Assembly (NCBI RefSeq): GCF_900660685.1
Contig: NZ_LR215041.1
Span: forward strand, 1-64,000
Direction of reading: 5' to 3'
Origin: Mycoplasmopsis columbina
GTDB lineage: Bacteria; Bacillota_I; Bacilli_A; Mycoplasmatales; Metamycoplasmataceae
DNA: 64,000 nucleotides
Below the pieces are notes generated by a model. That model did no database searches, was not told the DNA's origin, and saw only the letters and a program-made list of their open reading frames with translations. Position numbers and translations under genes: made by a program. Below are positions 22,501 to 34,769 of this stretch, piece after piece. How positions within the stretch are numbered: the stretch's first letter is position 1; each line of letters begins with the position of its first letter.

Positions 22501-25500
22501 AGGGTTATTAGATACTTTAATTAAAAGAGTTCCTTACGCAGCAGAGTGATTAAACGGAGAACATATTGTTACTAAAATAAATGATGAGGGTGAAACTGTT
22601 TACTCAATTGAAAATGGACCATATTTAGGCTTTACTCGTGATACACGTATTGGTTTATGAGCAATTCTTAAAATGAGTGATCCAAATTTCAAAGGTGTAC
22701 CAATTGACTTTTTAAAATTTGTTGCAGCTCATGAATATGGACACCACTTTACTTTAAATGCTGCTTCTGACTTAGGAAATAAAGCGGATGAAGCATTATT
22801 CATTAGTGCCTTATTGCCTGGCGCATCACCAAATATTAATAACTATTACAACAAGTTAAATTTTGATCTTTATTTAAAAGCTAGAACCAATCTTGAATTG
22901 AATAGTGATCGTTTATTAGAGGGAGAATTTATTGAGAAAAATTATGGAGAATATCCATTATTCAAATTACCTTCTATAAATGCAAGCGGTGAATTAGAAT
23001 ACAAGGCTGAAACAGAAGAAGAAATTTGAGGAACCCAACTTTCAGAAAACAACATTATTAAAGCAATGTTGAACAATAAACGTCGTTTCTTACAAAACTT
23101 TGATGGATTAAAAAATGCAGCCAAAGCAAGAAGAGAAGAAAACAATTTAACTGGAGAAAATGAAAAATTATTAAAAACTTCAGACTTATGAATTATGAAT
23201 TCTCTTGATCATTTTTCAGGTACTTTAAACCCAACAGTAACTAATGGTATTGCGAAATACCTTGTAAAACAAGAAGATGGATCATATCTATTTACTCCTG
23301 GTAGTTTAAACATCTTAAAAGGCATTTTAAAAGATGGCCAAGGAAATGATATTCAATTTGAAGAAGTTAATGGAAATGTTGTTCCAAAAATTGTTGATGG
23401 TGAAAGAAATGAAGAGGGTAAATACATCTTAATTAGAGAAGTATTAGTTAAAAATGCTGACGGAACAGGAATTGTTAATATTCCATTAAATGTTAAGTTT
23501 GGTGATCCAAATGATCCATTGTATGATGCAAATTCTGTAACTTATGTAAATGATGAAATTGATAAAGTTGCAAAAACTATTAATTCATTGATAGTTCAAA
23601 GATATGACATCAATGGATGAGATACTCCAACAACTGATTTAACAGTTACTCCTAAACTAGTATTAGATTGACCACAAGTTAGAGATATTTTCTTTAGTAA
23701 TGATACTAGTGCAAATGGTAAACAAGCTTTTAATTCATACCGTGACATGATTTTAGGAAGAGATCCAGAACAAGGAGCAAGATCTTCATTACCAATTACT
23801 AGTTACAATTTAGACGGAAGCATAAATAGTAATGAAACAGCAAGATTACGTAATTTCCGTTTAACTACTTCACAATTCTATGTAAACCCTGGTGATTATG
23901 ACGAAGCTCAAATTCCAAACGAAATGGCAAGGGCTTTAACTGCTATGTGATCAACACGTACCTTTACATCTATATCAAATGGTGGTAGAGGATATGTATC
24001 ATTCTTAGATAGAGATCATCAATATATTGTTAATGCGAAAGCAAGTAATCTTGAAAAAGTTATTGCATTTGATGGTTGATCTCAAGAAGTTCTTGATTTC
24101 TTTGGACTTAAAAATGCTCTTAAAAACTTAAGTGGAATTCAAGCTGACAACATTGGAATTAGAGCAGAATCATTATTCCAAACTTTAAAAGAAGATGGCA
24201 CTTTAGTTGATAGGGATAGTAATTTCAGTGGTGAAATTCCAAACTGAGAACAAACTAAAACTCTTAAAATTAATACAAGAGCGTTAGGTTCAACATTTGA
24301 AAATGATTTATTTGGTCTATATGGAAATGATAAAAATGGTAAAGGAGCAGAATTAACATTTGATGAATATGCTGACTTCTTTGAATTTACTTCATTAGAT
24401 CTTAAAAAAGCAAGATTAGATAAAGAACACAGAGTTGTAAATTGAGATATCGATTATGCTAAAACAAAAGTTTCTGATTTTGAAGCTTTTAAACAAGCAT
24501 TAAAAGTAGCAGTTGAAAAAACACCAAGTCTTTCAGCTGAAGAAGTGCAACATTATTTAAGTATTGCCAATTCAGCCGATGAACAAGTTGTTGCAAATGA
24601 AATTATTAAGAGATTTAGTGAAAGTAAATTAGCATTATTTACAAGCCATATTTCAATTCAAGATATTGTAGATAATAATGAATTAGCATGATTCTTAGAT
24701 CAAACTTACGGATATGGACTTTATAAAGTTAACGGATTAAATTTAATACAACCAAATCCAGAAAAATGAGAGTTTGATTTAGAAACTTACTTGCAAACAT
24801 ACAGAGATTTAAGTTCTGAAATGAGTGTAACTGTAGGAAACACAACATTAAAACCAACATTAGCACAGTTCTCAATGTATGATGCAATGATTTTCAATGG
24901 TGAAGTACAAACATACACTACAATGAGTGATATTTCGGCAATATTTAACAGATTAAGTTTCGCTAATCTCTATGCAACTGTTGGAACAGGTGCATTTAAA
25001 ACAAGTCGTCCTTCAGAAGATGTTGTGTCTTATTATGGATCAAAAACAGATAGAAGATTTAATGAAAAATTTAGTGATTATACATTTAGTTGATCAGAAA
25101 TAATTAACCGTGATAACTTACAAATTACTTACTCACCTTCAAGAGCAGAATTTGGTAATTTACCATCATATCTTAAAGGTCTTTCAGAATCAACAACAGG
25201 ATTAGAATATGTTGTTGATGGAACGCCAACACAAAAATGAAAAGACGCCTTAATTAGTTATGACACAGGCGAAAGACGTGGAAGTATTAAGAGATCAATT
25301 AATGAATATGAACAAAATCTAGATCAAGAAGCAAGGGACAAAGCACGTAATTTAGACCTTAAATATAATCCTGCTGTTTTCGTTGATGAACAAGATTTCA
25401 ATGATGCATTCAATTATAACAATAACTATTTTGGGGAATTTAGATCAATTAATAATGGTTGATTTAAGGACAGATGATATCGTGATATCTTAGACTTTAA

Positions 25501-26185
25501 GCTTTATGATGATAAGGGTGTTGCAATTGAAGATGACACTATTAGAATTACTGATTTAAAAGGTGAAAAAGTTACAAATAGACCTAAAGCATTCTGAGAA
25601 TTTTATATTCAAGCACAAGGTGTTGGAAAACGTAATTTATCTACCATTTGAAGAAATACGGATAAAGATGCTGTTGCCTTTTTTGGATATTTAACTAGTG
25701 ATATTGCCGATAAAGCAAAATACTTAGCATTTAAAGATCTTGAAAGTGGAGAAATAGAAACTATTGAGTTAATTAAAGAAAACACAAATAATATGTTCTA
25801 TTACAAATCACAAAGCCTTGATAACGAAGGTAATGTAGAAGCAAAACACACTTTAAAAGATGAAGAATACAATTTTGAAGATTTAAACGGTCAACACAAT
25901 GGAAAAGGATTTGTTTCATGAGTAACTGACTATGCGGTTGTATCAAAATATAGAAATAAATTGTTGACACCAGGTAAACAATACTATGTTTACTTTGCGT
26001 CTGATAAAAAAGGTACTAAAGCACTAGAATTAGAATTAGGAAATGTTGAATCAGTTTCAGAAAACGGTAAAACATTTAAACAAGCTCCTGTAACAATTCA
26101 TAAAGCTTCTAAAGATGAATTTGATGGAAAATACTATAACAAAGCAATTGCCACAATTAAAGATCAATTTAACGGAGCAATTTAA
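16502..26185 (+). CDS. Giant PDxFFG surface protein with HExxH zinc-protease signature
   Basis: One uninterrupted table-4 frame of 3227 residues, broken into about ten pieces by TGA under the standard code. The N-terminus has a basic start and one membrane anchor at residues ~18-40 (Gly/Ala/Leu-rich), with no lipobox Cys, so the bulk is predicted outside the cell. Residues 194-199 are PDAFFG, the motif that names the mycoplasma PDxFFG family. Residues ~450-1950 are Glu/Lys-rich coiled coil. Residues 2077-2082 read HEYGHH and E2132-LNS-D2136 follows, the HExxH...ExxxD order of gluzincin metalloproteases. The rest (to 3227) is mixed and contains many aromatic residues. It begins after a leader terminator with AAAGGA site, and oppA starts 11 bases after its stop. 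Function is not established; proteolysis is inferred from the motif. Confidence 0.85.
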
Positions 26186-26196
26186 GAAAGGAAAAT

Positions 26197-29043
26197 ATGA
26201 AAAAAAGAACAAAATTATTCTTATCACTTGGTGCAGTAACAAGTGCACTTACATTAGCAATAAGTGCATCTTGTTCTACAAAAAATGATGATCGAAATCC
26301 TGGTCTTCAATCATTTTTCCGTATTAAAAAGACAGATTATGATCTTGGATTAGTAACAGAGCCGATTAACTCTTTAAATTACATTAAATTTTCATCTTTA
26401 GCTAGAGTTTTACCTTCATTAGTTGAAAGTCCATTGAAAGGTGGACCTAATGAAAAACTTAAGAAAGAATTAAATTTACCTGAAATTCCATTTGGAATTT
26501 ATGGGCTAGATGACACAAGTAATTCTATGGAAGAATACTTAGAAAACCATTCAGCACCTTCTTCAAATGCAGGGCGTTTTTACTCACTAGAACAATTTGG
26601 AGCAACAACAGGAAATATTAGTTCAGATTCTAGTGAATATCAACCAGTACAAGGAATTTTTACAAACAACAACAATATTCTTTCTTTAACTATGTTACTT
26701 AATGAAGGAAATAGTAAATGAAGCAATGGAGACAAAGTTTTTGCTGAAGATTACGTTGATGCATTACACTACATCTTAGATTTAAATACTGGTTCACAAA
26801 ATCAAACTAATGTTTTAAAATCTAAAATTAAAGCTAGTTCAGAAGTGATTGATGCACAACAAACATATCTTAAAAAATTTGGAAAAGCATATCAAAATCC
26901 TTTTGCATATCCTGAATTAATTAAAAATGAAAAAGGTGAATTAATTTATGATGTTTTAAATCCAAAATATCAACCATGAACTTCACAAAACGAAGGTGAT
27001 GAAGCAGAAGTAGCTGCAATTAAAAAGGCGGCACTTGACTTAGGTTTAGTATCAGGGAGACTTTATTGAAATTATTCAAATGAAGAAATTTTAAGCGCAA
27101 TTCCATATTCACCTGATTTTGATCCTAATGCAGAAATTACAACTGTAATGCTTGCCAATCCAGATTATTCGCCTGCTAAGCATAGTGAAGAAGAATTAAA
27201 AAATATTCCACAACGTTTAGCAGTGCAAATTAGAAAATATCTTTATTCTGATCCAAGACAAGAATATGGAGATTCCTTCCAAGATTTAATAAGAGCAAGC
27301 AGAAGATTAAGAGATAAATTACCAGCTGACTTAAAATATACTCCTGAAACAGCCGATAATTACAATGCTCTTGTAAATGCAGCCTATAAAGGTGAAAACG
27401 TTTTAAATAATGAATCAATTGTTAACTTTAAAGCTAAAAGTTATAGAAAAAATAGAGTGCTTGCTATGGATGAATATTCACTAAGAGTTGAATACGATCA
27501 ATTCCAACCTGCATCTTTAGATAACGTTTATAGAGATTTAACATCTAATTTAGTTCCAATTAATAGAAAATTTGTCGAATCTATCGGTGGAATAACTCAA
27601 TTTGGTTTAAGCAAGGAAACATTCTTAACTAATGGAGCATTTAACTTAGATGATTTAGAATTAGGTGCTCAAGGATATATTTCACTTGCTAAAAATAAAG
27701 AGTATTATTCAGCAGATAAAACCATTTCAAACAAAATTAATATTTTCTTTAGTGCCGATCCAAACATTAATGCTGCAATGTATGATGATGGATATATTGC
27801 CGCAACAAGAATTCCAGCAGTTCAACAATTAACATACTGAACATCAAAAGCTTATAGACCATTTATGACTAAATCAACAGGATTTGGAACAATTGGATTA
27901 GCATTTAACCTTGATAAAGAAACCAATGGAAATTCTTTATTAAATGATAGATATTTAAGAAATGCAATTTACTATGCAATTGATAGAAATCAAGTTTTAA
28001 ATATTGTTGGATGAAACTCATCATATCCAGTTATTACTTGAACAGCCTTCGGTAATGCAGCATCAAGTTTTGGAGATCCACTTGAAGTTGCATTCGATCA
28101 TGACTATAGCTTGGTAGAAAAATATCCAGAAGGAGCAGATAGAAAAATTCCTGTTCAAAATTACACACATCTAGATCACTTGTCAAAAAGATATAATTTT
28201 GAATATCTTGAAAGAGATGATAAAGCTTATAGACTTGATGTCGCTAGAGCTTATTTAGAGGCCTTTAAGGAAAAACATCCAGATGTTAAAAGTGTGAAAT
28301 TGAAATATATTTCAAATTCAACTGACGAACATCAAAATGCTGGTTTAGCACTTCAAGATTTACTTAAAAAAGCATTTGGTAATTTTATTGAAATTGAAAT
28401 TAAGGGATTACCAGAAAATGTTTATGAAGATGCAAGAACAAAAGGTGATTACGATATTTTATACAGAAATTTTGACTCATTTGGAACAGATGTTTATAGT
28501 TATGTTGATGTATTTTTAAAAACAGATGAAATTAATAAAAGTAATAACAAAAACACAGGATTTAGAAATAATCCTGCTGGAAGTTGAACTTATGAAACAT
28601 ACTTTAGTGAATTTGGTTACAAATATGACAAGACAAGTGGCAAAGTAATTTCAGATAAACCAGAGTTAGTTTATAAATTAAAAGAAAGACTCAGAGTTGA
28701 TGATGATGTTTTTGAAAAAGTTTTAGAGCTTTCATTTAAAAAAGATGATGAATCAATAGCAGATTACACAAAAAGAACATCTGCTTTCTTCTCAAATCAA
28801 TTTACTGATGAAGAAAAAACTGCAAAATGAACAGAAAAAAGAGTTTTTGCGGTTATAACTGCAATGGAAAAAATTATTCGTGATGGTGCACCTGTTGTAC
28901 CTTTAATTGAGGTTGATACATACTGAGAAATTTCGCGTGTTAATGGTGTTGATAGCTTGTTCCGTTATTCATTACAATTTGCTTATGATATTTTCAAACC
29001 TCCAAGACCTAACTTACCAAAAGTAATAAAGGATAGTAACTAA
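26197..29043 (+). CDS. oppA: Oligopeptide ABC transporter substrate-binding lipoprotein OppA
   Basis: Surface lipoprotein of 948 aa. A basic, hydrophobic signal ends in the lipobox ISASC with the lipidated Cys at residue 26. The long mature part shows the family-5 solute-binding features only weakly (WSNGDKVFAEDYVDAL near residue 170, and the RYLRNAIYYAIDRNQVL helix typical of this fold near residue 585). Assignment is anchored by the four opp genes right behind it (oppB starts 1 base after its stop). About 400 residues longer than typical bacterial OppA, as is usual in mycoplasmas. No Walker A motif like that reported for M. hominis OppA was seen. AAAGGA precedes the ATG. Confidence 0.9.
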
Positions 29044-29044
29044 T

Positions 29045-30130
29045 ATGGCAAAGATTAAACAAAATTATGAATTTGTTGATTCGATCGATGCTTTAAATGA
29101 AAAAAAGCAAAAAGTCAAAGTAGTTAATAAATACATTGACTTTACGGGTCGGATTAAGAAACACGTTAGTTGATATTGAAAATTATTAAATCCTCAATCA
29201 ACAACCGCAAAAACCTTATTTAAAGTAGCAAAAATGTTTTTAGAGTTTATTGTTGTAGCATGAATTGTTATTACAATAACATTCTTCTTAATTAATTCAA
29301 TTCCTGGTTCAACCACAATTACAGCGGGATTAGATGACGCTGCTAAAGCGGCAGTGGAGCAAAAATATGGATTGAACTTACCTTTAGTTCAAAGGTATTG
29401 AATATACTTAGGAAACTTATTAAGAGGGGATTTCGGAATTTCATTGTCAGTTTTCCCTGGAACACAAATTAATGATTTTATATGAGTTAGATTTTTCAAA
29501 AGTTTCTTAGTGGGAATTTTCTCAGTTGGATTAACTTTATTAATCGGTATTCCTTTAGGTGTTTATGTAGGTATGAACCCCGATAAATTACCAGATCATT
29601 TAGCAACATTAATTGTTTCAATTTTCTCTTCAATTCCATCACTCGTCTTTGCACTTTGATTGTTGCTAATAGGGCGTTCGTTAAATTTACCTTATTTATT
29701 TAATGAAAAAGATATAGCAACCTATATTCTTCCCGGACTAGCTTTATCACTAGGATCAATCATTGTGTATATTAAATACATTAGAGTTGAGCTAAATCGT
29801 GAATTAAATTCACAGCATGCTAAATTTGCTTATTTAAAAGGGTTAACAAAACGTAGATTCGTTTGAACACATGCTCTTAAACCATCACTTTTCCCAATTG
29901 CAACATTTTTCCCAGTAGTTATTTTCGGTTCATTTATTGGTTCACTTTTCATTGAACAAATTTACTTCATAACAGGTTCAGGAGGATTGCTTTTACAAGC
30001 AATTACCTCTAAAGATTACAACATCATTTTATTCATGGTAACAATATTCTCATTATTGACCATTCTCTCATATACTTTACGTGATGCTCTTTACCAAATT
30101 ATTGATCCACGTGTGAGAAAAAGAGGATAG
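29045..30130 (+). CDS. oppB: Oligopeptide ABC transporter permease OppB
   Basis: Membrane permease of 361 aa with about six membrane segments. After a 65-residue charged cytoplasmic N-terminus comes the first helix and the FFLINSIPGS segment characteristic of OppB/DppB. The cytoplasmic EAA-type loop lies around AKFAYLKGLTKRRFVWTHALK, where it docks on the ATPases. Ends RVRKRG. Several UGA Trp. Starts 1 base after oppA and is 12 bases ahead of oppC. Confidence 0.93.
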
Positions 30131-30142
30131 AAAGGATTTTAG

Positions 30143-31123
30143 ATGGCATTATTTAGAAAATCTAAAAAAATTGCAGCTAATAATGAACATGGTGCGCAAA
30201 TGGCGCCCAACGCATTATTACAACCTTTCAATCATCAAAAATGGGCAATAATTGGAGACATTTTTGAATATTATGAAACATCATCTTTACATAAAAGACA
30301 ATCACCATTAAAAGAATTTTTCTATCGTTTTAGTCGTTCATTTGCTGGAGTTTTTGGTTTAGTTACTTTATTAATTCTAATTGTTTTAGCAATCATTATT
30401 CCTTTCTTCACGGAAGATCCAACAATCATAGATAAAGATAAAAGTTATTACACTTTCTTCACTGAAAATCATATTTTAGGAACTGACTCATTGGGACGGG
30501 ATTTATGAGCTCGTCTTTGATGAGGATTAAGATATTCATTAGCCTTATCATTTGTTGTTACATTAATTGAAGTTTCAATTGGACTAGCAATTGGAATTGC
30601 AATGGGTCATTTTAGAATGTTTGATAAAATCATGACTTTCTTTATTAAAATTATTTCAAACGTTCCATCTATTATTATTTTGATTGTTATTACTATTGTT
30701 TTAAAACCAACTTTCTGAGTTATTGTGTTTGCTCTTTCGTTTACTTCATGAACAGGAATTGCAAACCAAATGCGTTCACAAGTTTTACGTGCCAAAAACT
30801 TCGAGTGAGTTAATGCTTCGAAAATTTTAGGTACACCAACTTATAAAGTGTTACTAAATTACTTACCAGTTGTTGTACCAATTCTTGTTACTGAAATTGT
30901 GTTTGCAATTCCAGGTGTTATTCTTTCAGAAACATCACTTGCATTCATTGGTCTTTCAATACCATCAATTCCAACTTTAGGAAACTTGATTAATGAAGGT
31001 TCAAAAGTCTTCTTATCATATCCAAGATATGTATTAGTTCCTTCATTTACACTTGTGTTAGTTACTACCTCAATTCAATTAATGTCAGCTTCTGTACAGG
31101 ATAGTTTATTAAGACAAAGATAG
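30143..31123 (+). CDS. oppC: Oligopeptide ABC transporter permease OppC
   Basis: Second permease, 326 aa. Shows the OppC/DppC signature segment HILGTDSLGRDLWARLWWG ahead of the transmembrane domain, then the EAA loop NFEWVNASKILGTPTYKVLLNYL, and a conserved FIGLSIP near the C-terminus. One membrane helix precedes this signature, five follow. UGA Trp at several sites. The ATG follows AAAGGATTTTAG. oppD starts 9 bases after its stop. Confidence 0.93.
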
Positions 31124-31132
31124 GAGAGAAAA

Positions 31133-33028
31133 ATGAAAGTTACTCCAATTAAAAAATCTTATAAATTAAAAGATGTTCCAAAAACATCTTTACTTAAAAA
31201 TTCAACAAAAGCTGAAGACTTAGCGCAAGAAGCTAAAAGAAGAAAAAGAAGAATTAATTTAGAAGCAACACAAGAAACTACAGTAATAAGAAGAAGCGAA
31301 ACTATTGAAGATGTTGAACAGTTAGTAACTAAATTAATTACTTTAGATCCAAACACTGACAAAGATATTTTAAACATTGTTCCAAGTCAAGAAACATTAG
31401 AAAGAGTAAAAACTCAAGAATTTGATTTAAGAGACTTAAATAAAATTAATGAAAGTTCTCAAAATAAAGTATCTAGAGAAACAACAACTATAAAAGAAGC
31501 AAAAAGTTCTACAAAACAGGTAGAAAAAGTAAATTATAGAAGTGCGTACTTAGCAGAATTTGAACTAAATGAAACAGATGTTAAGAGTTCAAAAGGATAT
31601 AGTCAATTATTCGAAAATCCAATTATTTGAAATAATAAAGAAGCACCAAAAGATATTTTCACAGTAAGAAAAGATGAGAAAAAATCTACTTTAAGAGCTT
31701 TTAAAGACTTTGGACACAACTTAGTCAATAATTTTAAAAAACTTGGTAAAGGTATTAAATATCTAACCTTATCAAAAGAGAAAAAAACTGAATTAGCAAA
31801 AGAAGAATTTGATTTTCAAAAATACATCGATTCAGCAAAAGAAGAAATTGTATTTGGTGAAAAATTAAAAGTAGCTGCAGAAATTGAAGATATTTACTTA
31901 ACATTTAAAAATCCCGCTAATCCAAAAGAAAAAAATCTTGTTTTAAGAGGTTCATCATTAAAAATTTATGAAGGAAAAGTTCACGCTGTTATTGGTGAAT
32001 CTGGTTCTGGAAAATCAGTTATTACCTCTTTACTTTATGGATTAACAGGTTCAAACGCAATTATTGAATCCGGAAAAGTGAAACTTTATGGTCTAGAAGT
32101 CCAAAATTTCACTCCTTACAATTGAGAAAAATCAAAATTAAGAGGAAGAATAGTTTCTGCTGTTTTCCAAAACCCGATGTCAATTCTTGATCCAACAATG
32201 AAAGTTGGAAAACAAATTATGGAAGGAATGTTAATTAACAAAATTGTTAAAAACAAAAAAGAAGCTTATCAAGAAGCTATCAAGTATTTAAAATTAACAA
32301 AAATTAACAATCCTGAAAAAGTTATGAAACTTTATCCACATGAACTTTCTGGTGGAATGATTCAACGTATTGCTATTGCGTCTATAGTTTCTTTAAAACC
32401 AAAAATTTTGGTTATGGATGAGCCAACTACTGCACTTGATCCAACAGTGCAAGCACTTGTATTAGATGTTATTAGAGAACTACAAGAAACATTCAAAATC
32501 GCAATTGTGTTTATTACTCACGATTTAGGTGTAGTTTCATCAATTTCAGATTTTATTAATATTATGTATGCAGGACAAATTGTGGAAAGTGGAACAAAAG
32601 AAGAAATTCTTATTCATCCACAGCATCCATATACATGAGGATTAATTGTTTCAATGCCTGATTTTAACAAAAACGAAAGATTGCAAGTGATTAAAGGAGC
32701 TGTGCCTTCAAGTTTAAATAAAATTTCAGGTGATGCCTTTGCAGTACGTAATGATTATGCACTTGGTGTGGATTTTGAAGAAGAACCACCGTTCTATCAA
32801 ATTTCTCCTACCCACTTTGTAAAATCAAATTTATTAAATCCACAAGCTCCTGTTTATAATCCTCCTTTAATTATTCAGAAACTTTGAAATAAATACTATC
32901 GTTCTTTAGATATTGCTCACAACAATCAAACAAGCGTAGCTAAAGAAATTTATAATCATTATCAAGATGAAGCAAAGAAACATAATCAAGAAATTTTAAA
33001 TAAAGTTGAAGGTGAAAAAAATGTCTAA
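31133..33028 (+). CDS. oppD: Oligopeptide ABC transporter ATPase OppD, with long N-terminal extension
   Basis: ATP-hydrolysing subunit, 631 aa. Walker A GESGSGKS is at residues 288-295; the Q-loop, the signature LSGGMIQR, Walker B ILVMDEPTTALD and the H-loop HDLG all follow. The C-terminal oligopeptide-transporter domain is present (HPQHPYTWGL). The first ~250 residues, before the ABC fold, are charged, Lys/Glu/Thr-rich and not part of any ABC domain I know, making it nearly twice the size of typical OppD (~330 aa). Overlaps oppF by 8 bases. Confidence 0.92.
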
Positions 33029-34334
33029 ATTCTATTGTGAAAAAGGCAAATTTGGTAAAAAAATTTGTCGTCCTATTTTAGAAGGTACTAACGAAATGTT
33101 AGACCCTAAAGACAAAAAAGTGCTAGTAGAAATTAGAAATCTTGATATTGATTATGGTTATGGAACTAAAAAATTCCAAGCAATCAAAGATTTGAATTTA
33201 AATATTTATGATGGGGAAGTTTTAGGACTTGTTGGTGAATCTGGTTCTGGAAAATCTACTACAGGTAGAGCCTTAATTGGACTTACACCACATTCATTTG
33301 GATATATTAAAATTCTTGATAGAGTTATTCCTAAAAATATAGATAAAACACCTAAATTAACCGGTGCTTATAAAAAAATTGTTGACTTTATGGTTAACAA
33401 AGTACAAATGATTTTTCAAGATCCAACGAACTCATTAAATCCATATAAAAATGTTGAAGATGTAGTTGGAGAAGGATTAACTAATTTAAAAAACTCAAAA
33501 TATATTTATTTGATAAGTAACGATAGCAATTTCTTTATCGCTATTAATGAAAAAATTGAAGCAGCAGGTTTAAAACCAATAGTAGATGATTATTTAGAAG
33601 TGGCTAAAGAATTACACAAAAACGTAGAAGTATCATATAAGTTTTATTTTGAAAAAATGTTTGAGATTTTAAAAGAAAAAACAACTCAAAATGCAAAATA
33701 TAAAGAATTTTTAAACTTATATGAACAAGAGAAAGAACAAAGAATTAAAGATGCTAATTTAAGTGAAAAACAGTGCAAAAAGAAATTGATTGTAAACATC
33801 TTAAAACAAGTTGGTTTAGATGAATCAGTATTGGATCGTTATCCATTAGAATTCTCTGGTGGTCAACAACAACGTCTAGGTATTTGTAGAGCTGTTGTAT
33901 TGCAACCAAAATTATTAATAGCCGATGAACCAATTTCTGCTTTAGACGTTTCTATTCAAGCACAAGTAATTAATATCTTTAATGATTTGAAGGAAAAATA
34001 TCATTTAACTATTCTCTTTATTGCTCATGATCTACGTATGGTTGAATATATTTCAGATAGAATTGCTGTTATTAACAAAGGGGTTTTACTTGAAGTAGGT
34101 CCTGCAGAGGAAATTATTAAAAATCCATATCATCCTTACACAAAAAGTTTATTAGATGCTGTACCTTCAATTGAAAGTAAAAAAGGATCATTACTAGGAT
34201 ATATCTATGATCCAGCAATGCATGAATACGATGAAGAAAATCAACCAAAATGACAAAATGTTGGAAACGAACACTTTGTTTTAGCAACAGATCAAGAATT
34301 AAAATTATTCAAAGAACTTCAAAACAAACAATAA
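33021..34334 (+). CDS. oppF: Oligopeptide ABC transporter ATPase OppF
   Basis: Second ATPase, 437 aa. Walker A GESGSGKST starts at residue 72, the Q-loop is MIFQDPTNSLNP, the signature FSGGQQQRLGI is near residue 278, and Walker B is LLIADEPISALD. Between Q-loop and signature there are about 100 extra residues (from NSKYIYL to EKQCKKK) that lengthen the helical domain. I chose ATG 33021 with GAAGGTG upstream, overlapping oppD, not the TTG five codons before. Last gene of the opp operon. Confidence 0.93.
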
Positions 34335-34354
34335 AAGCGGAAAACCCGCTTTTT
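34333..34354 (+). terminator. Terminator of the opp operon
   Basis: Stem AAAAGCGG / CCGCTTTT with a short A-rich loop and T-run, starting at the oppF stop. On the other strand it can also end the gene at 34356. Confidence 0.8.
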
Positions 34355-34355
34355 A

Positions 34356-34769
34356 TTATGCTTTTTCAATAGTAATTCCGTCAAAAGAAGTACTTAAATT
34401 GTAAATTGCACTTATTTCATTTTTATCTTCAATTCACTTTAAATAAAGTTTTATAGTGCTATTTGTAACAATTTCATAGTCAAAGTATAGTTCGCCTTCA
34501 CCAATTTGAAAATTGGCAACAATATCTTTAATTAATTTTGGTATTACATTAATATCAAAAACTGGTTTTTCATTTTCTATACGAATATATTTATAGTAAT
34601 TCTTTTCATTTAAAGTAGGAAAAATGTTGTCAAATGTTTTTAAGCTATCAATTTTAGTTAATTTGTCATCTTTTGTTTTCTTTTGAGAAATCATGGCAAG
34701 CGGAATAGTGATGGCGCAAATTGCTCCTATAGCACCTATACTTAAAAAAATTTTTTTACGTTTTTTCAT
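34356..34769 (-). CDS. Small membrane-anchored protein of unknown function
   Basis: A 137-residue protein with a basic start and one membrane helix at residues ~7-28 (IFLSIGAIGAICAITIPLA), then a hydrophilic domain of ~105 residues predicted outside the cell. No lipobox in the right place. I do not recognise the family. The ATG overlaps the stop of the preceding, frameshifted gene by one base, so the two belong to one transcript and probably one function. I prefer ATG 34769 over a TTG four codons upstream. The pairing of a large and a small anchored protein recalls the mycoplasma MHO_1580/MHO_1590 families, but I cannot confirm this. Confidence 0.65.

Noticed and set aside
16542..26248. Minus-strand open frames lying across the giant gene and oppA
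   Set aside because: Low-complexity reverse images of Glu/Lys-rich coding sequence, without ribosome sites.
33006..33020. TTG start for oppF
   Set aside because: ATG 33021 has a better spaced GAAGGTG site.
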